DNA from: Bacteroidales bacterium
GTDB taxonomy: Bacteria > Bacteroidota > Bacteroidia > Bacteroidales > UBA10428
Assembly (NCBI GenBank): GCA_016938235.1
Contig: JAFGVA010000101.1
Coordinates: 1-37,454 of the forward strand
DNA: 37,454 bases
Direction of reading: 5' to 3'
Shown: positions 34,502 through 37,454 of the stretch, in pieces
Position numbering within the stretch: position 1 is the first letter of the stretch
Layout: every line of letters begins with the position of its first letter
Translations under genes and position numbers: made by a program
The notes under the pieces: model-generated
Database searches by the model: none
What the model saw: only the letters and a program-made list of their open reading frames with translations
What the model was told of the DNA's origin: nothing

Positions 34502-37454
34502 TTATTTAACAATTGTTATATTTCCTTTTAATATTTCTGTTCCATCGCCATAAAGATCAATTATATAATAGTAATTATCTAATGGCAAGGCTTTTCCGTT
34601 TCTCTTACCATCCCAGGCATTGGCTCTTCCGTATCCACCGTTCATCTGGAATACTTTTCTACCCCACCTGTCGTATACTTCAATAATTGCTTCCGGAAAT
34701 TGTTCGATTCCATTTATTACCCAGGTATCATGTTTTTTATCGTCGTTTGGAGTAAACACATTGGTTATATCTCCTAAAACAGATGATTTACATTCCAGAA
34801 TATTGATAACATCAGAAGCATTACAGCCATTGTAGTCTGTTACCTGGAGTGATATTTCCTGCTCACCGGGGTATATTACAATTGAATTACTCATTGAACC
34901 CGTTGACCAGTTATAGCTGGCAAAATCGCCTGCATCAAGGATGTATCCGTCTATACTACAAATAACAGTATCGTTTCCTAAATCGAGTATAGGTAATGCA
35001 TTAACTATTATGGAAGTTGTGTCTGATGCCTCACAACCGTCTTCATCTTTTACTACCACCCATACATCTCCAGCCTCAGAAACAGTATATGTATTGCCAG
35101 TTGAACTGTTATTCCACGAATACGACTCATATACTTCTGACAGACTGAATGTGTATTCATCACCCTCACAAATCTGCACTGGCTCATCTTCATCAAATTT
35201 AACCGTAGCCTCATTAATGGTAATAGTGAAGTTTACTTCTGAACTACAAATTCCAGAACCATCCCTGATATAAATGGTCATGCTTGAAGATATTTCATCG
35301 GATACTGCATATTGTGTTCCTTCGCCATTGGCTTCCGAATAATAAGCTTGTTGGCCTGTTAAATTAGAACCTGTTATAGCTGGTAAAATAAAACTGTTAC
35401 ATGAGGCTATATCTCCAGGATTAATTATTTGCGGAGCTGAAACAACATCAACTGAAATATAAGATGAATCTCCGGTGCCGCAACTGTTTACTCCGGCAAC
35501 TGATAAATATCCTGAACTTGAACTTGTACCGAAATCAACCGAAATTTCATTGCTGCTACCGTTAATTGTTGCTCCGTTTCCGGTGTAATTCCAGATATAA
35601 CTTGTTGCCTCAGCAATCTCAGATATGCTGTATTCAATTGCTGTCTCTCCCTGGCAAACTTCTACATCGCCGGTAATTGCTCCTGCAGTTGCCGGAGCAG
35701 CTGTATTAACTGTTATAGCAAGAGTATCAGCATCGCTTTGGCCACAAGTATTACTTGCATAAACCAATAGATTTCCTGAAGAAGCAGTATTACTAAAATC
35801 AATTGTTATATCAGTTCCACTGCCATTGATTGTTGTACCAGAACCAGAATAAGCCCAGGTATATGAAGTTGCTCCATCAACTGATTCTATTGAATATTCA
35901 ACCGCAGTTTCTCCCTGGCAAACTTCATTATCACCAGTAATTAATGCCGGTACATCCGGACCACCACTACTTACTGCTATAGTTTGTTTTAATGTGTCGC
36001 TATTACCACAGCCATTGCTGGCAAACACCGATAGCTCGCCGGAACTAGCATTAACTCCAAAGTCAATAGAAACGCTATCAGCAAAGTTGGTAATTATTGC
36101 TCCTATTCCACTGTAGCTCCAGGTATATCCTGTTGCATTTGTTACATTGTCAATCACATAAGGATTATCACTTGAACCAGCACAGACACTTCCAGAACCA
36201 GTTATTACTCCCGTAATTGATGGGCCACCAACATTAACTGTAATAGATAAAGTTGAGCTTGAACCATCGCCACATCCATTACTACCATAAACGCTTAAGT
36301 CACCACTGGTTGCACTTGCATCAAAATCTATTTTGATATCGGTACCTGTGCCAGAAATAGTTGCACCTGTTCCACTATATGTCCAGACATAGTTTGTTGC
36401 ATTAGCTATTGCACCAACACTATAACTAACATTTGTTGTGCCCTGACATAGACTTGATGAGCCAGTAATAGAGCCTGCATCATCAGGTGTTCCTGCTTGC
36501 ACTGTTACTGTTAATGTTTCAGCATTTCCGGTTCCACAACCATTGGAAGGAGTTACTTCTATTGTACCTGATTCGGTTCCAGCATCAACTGTTATTTCAC
36601 TTGTGCCCTGTCCACTTTGGATGGTCCAGTCGGATGGTACTGCCCAGGAATAAGTTATTCCTGCAACTTCTGAAACTGAATAAGTCAGCCCGGTAGTATT
36701 TTCACATGGACCAGTTTCACCAGATATTGTTTCTGTAATTGCCGGAGTGCCAGATTGAATAGTAACTTCCAATGTTGAAGATGCTCCAGAACCACATCCG
36801 TTCGAAGGTGTAACTTCAACAGAACCAGATGTTATTCCTGCTTTCACAACAATACTGTTGGTTCCCTGTCCACTTTGAATAGTCCAGTCAGCTGGTACTG
36901 TCCAGTTATAACTTATTCCTGCTATTTCAGTTACTGAGTAAGTTAAACCAGGTTCATTTTCACATGGGCCTGCTTCGCCTATTATTGTTCCTGCACTTAC
37001 TGGAGCACCTGCTTGTGTTGTTACTGTTAAAGTTGATAGTGTTCCTGTACCACATCCGTTTGAAGGGGTTACTTCTATTGTACCTGAATTGGTTCCGGCA
37101 TCTATCGTGATGCTGCTGGTACCCTGTCCGGCTGTAATGCTCCAATCAGCCGGTACTGTCCAGATATATGTGATTCCTGCTACATCTGTTACTGAATAAG
37201 TCAATCCAGTTGTATTTTCACATGGACCAGCTTCGCCTGCTATGACTCCTGCACTGGTTGGAGCACCTGCTTGTGTTGTTACTGTTAAAGTTGATGCAGT
37301 TCCTGTTCCACATCCGTTTGATGGGGTTACTTCTACTGTGCCTGAGGCTGAACCTGCATCTACTGTTATGCTGCTGGTTCCCTGACCTGCTGTTATGCTC
37401 CAATCTGCTGGTACTGTCCAGGTATATGTGATTCCTGCTACATCTGTTACTGAA
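34502..37454 (-). CDS. Large Ig/PKD-like repeat adhesin with gliding-motility (type B) sorting domain, N-terminus outside the window
   Basis: The frame stays open to the right window edge, so only the C-terminal 983 or so residues are seen; an apparent start near 37204 is only an internal TTG. Repeat type A is 86 aa (258 bp) with the core YxWTVPADW...IEVTPSNGCG (at least four copies). Repeat type B is about 88 aa (264 bp) with the core YxWxYSGxGxxI...GNGCG-like ends and CQGET starts (four copies). Then come two divergent Ig-like units and a SprB/CHU_C-type C-terminal domain: LGDITNVFTPNDDKKHD, IEVYDRWGRKVF, AWDGKRNGKALP. Such a tail directs export by type IX secretion and surface attachment. 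Paired cysteines (CEN, NGCG) occur in each repeat. Partner of the PorP/SprF protein next door. It may act in gliding or adhesion. Confidence 0.93.
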   Translation of the reverse strand, partial: SVTDVAGITYTWTVPADWSITAGQGTSSITVDAGSASGTVEVTPSNGCGTGTASTLTVTTQAGAPTSAGVIAGEAGPCENTTGLTYSVTDVAGITYIWTVPADWSITAGQGTSSITIDAGTNSGTIEVTPSNGCGTGTLSTLTVTTQAGAPVSAGTIIGEAGPCENEPGLTYSVTEIAGISYNWTVPADWTIQSGQGTNSIVVKAGITSGSVEVTPSNGCGSGASSTLEVTIQSGTPAITETISGETGPCENTTGLTYSVSEVAGITYSWAVPSDWTIQSGQGTSEITVDAGTESGTIEVTPSNGCGTGNAETLTVTVQAGTPDDAGSITGSSSLCQGTTNVSYSVGAIANATNYVWTYSGTGATISGTGTDIKIDFDASATSGDLSVYGSNGCGDGSSSTLSITVNVGGPSITGVITGSGSVCAGSSDNPYVIDNVTNATGYTWSYSGIGAIITNFADSVSIDFGVNASSGELSVFASNGCGNSDTLKQTIAVSSGGPDVPALITGDNEVCQGETAVEYSIESVDGATSYTWAYSGSGTTINGSGTDITIDFSNTASSGNLLVYASNTCGQSDADTLAITVNTAAPATAGAITGDVEVCQGETAIEYSISEIAEATSYIWNYTGNGATINGSSNEISVDFGTSSSSGYLSVAGVNSCGTGDSSYISVDVVSAPQIINPGDIASCNSFILPAITGSNLTGQQAYYSEANGEGTQYAVSDEISSSMTIYIRDGSGICSSEVNFTITINEATVKFDEDEPVQICEGDEYTFSLSEVYESYSWNNSSTGNTYTVSEAGDVWVVVKDEDGCEASDTTSIIVNALPILDLGNDTVICSIDGYILDAGDFASYNWSTGSMSNSIVIYPGEQEISLQVTDYNGCNASDVINILECKSSVLGDITNVFTPNDDKKHDTWVINGIEQFPEAIIEVYDRWGRKVFQMNGGYGRANAWDGKRNGKALPLDNYYYIIDLYGDGTEILKGNITIVK
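35430..36480 (-). repeat. Type B Ig-like repeats, about 264 bp each
   Basis: Four diverged tandem copies of a unit of about 88 codons within the adhesin. The marker CTCCCTGGCA recurs at 35647 and 35911, exactly 264 bp apart. The copies are clearly related in protein but much less alike in DNA than the type A copies. Confidence 0.8.
36480..37454 (-). repeat. Type A Ig-like repeats, 258 bp each
   Basis: Tandem copies with an exact 258-bp period: the same segment recurs at 36666, 36924, 37182 and 37440. Comparing 75-bp stretches by eye, 37380-37454 differs from 37122-37196 at about 6 positions, whereas 37122-37196 differs from 36864-36938 at about 17. The array continues past the window edge. 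Confidence 0.88.

Noticed and set aside
36960-37403. Two similar 61-codon minus-strand frames rich in Asn, Ser and Arg
   Set aside because: They are an alternative frame of two adjacent 258-bp adhesin repeats; their similarity comes from the repeat, not from independent coding.
36480-37454. Regular 258-bp repeats as a possible CRISPR-like or non-coding array
   Set aside because: The repeats have no spacers and encode in-frame Ig-like domains of the adhesin.

Overview
The window looks like the chromosome of a member of the Bacteroidota, probably Bacteroidales/Marinilabiliales-like. The evidence is a set of family hallmarks: type IX secretion (T9SS) sorting tails, a PorP/SprF protein beside a gliding-type adhesin, a hybrid two-component system (HTCS), a TonB receptor with STN and carboxypeptidase-like domains followed by a DUF4249 lipoprotein, a DUF349-repeat protein, and TAnnTTTG-type -7 promoter elements. 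The genus assignment is inference. No rRNA, tRNA, CRISPR array or prophage was seen.

Layout. 1-118: short tandem repeats. 119-7136: an overlapping operon of an AddA-type helicase/nuclease, a YhcC-like radical SAM protein and an AddB-type nuclease (double-strand break repair). 7385-9192: a HdeD/DUF308-like membrane protein, then trmD and an IS200/REP-type HUH protein on the minus strand; the HUH protein seems to lack its catalytic tyrosine. 9463-15284: a DUF349 protein, pyrG (forced TTG start) and yidC, closed by a strong terminator. 15352-15426: a two-hairpin REP/MITE-like element. 15516-17715: lysA and a D-2-hydroxyacid dehydrogenase.

17819-24294 is a tight four-gene unit (secreted unknown, STN-TonB receptor, DUF4249 lipoprotein, MG2-like secreted protein) that probably forms one outer-membrane uptake or surface system of unknown substrate. 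24295-26004 is a decayed stretch: AGTCGGG repeats, a T9SS cargo gene broken by one in-frame TAA, the orphan C-terminal end of another secreted protein 4 bp upstream of it, and an orphan terminator. 26005-32899: an HTCS regulator followed by a GH3 glycosidase lipoprotein, without a SusC/SusD pair in view.

32945-37454 (minus strand): a small membrane protein, a PorP/SprF-like protein, and a large Ig/PKD-like repeat adhesin with a gliding-motility C-terminal (type B) sorting domain. The adhesin runs off the right edge, so its N-terminus is missing. Its 258-bp repeats become more alike towards the window edge.

Most of the window is ordinary core and envelope biology. The best candidates for a second look are the HUH protein without its tyrosine, the nonsense-interrupted T9SS cargo gene with its orphan neighbour, and the four-gene receptor unit.
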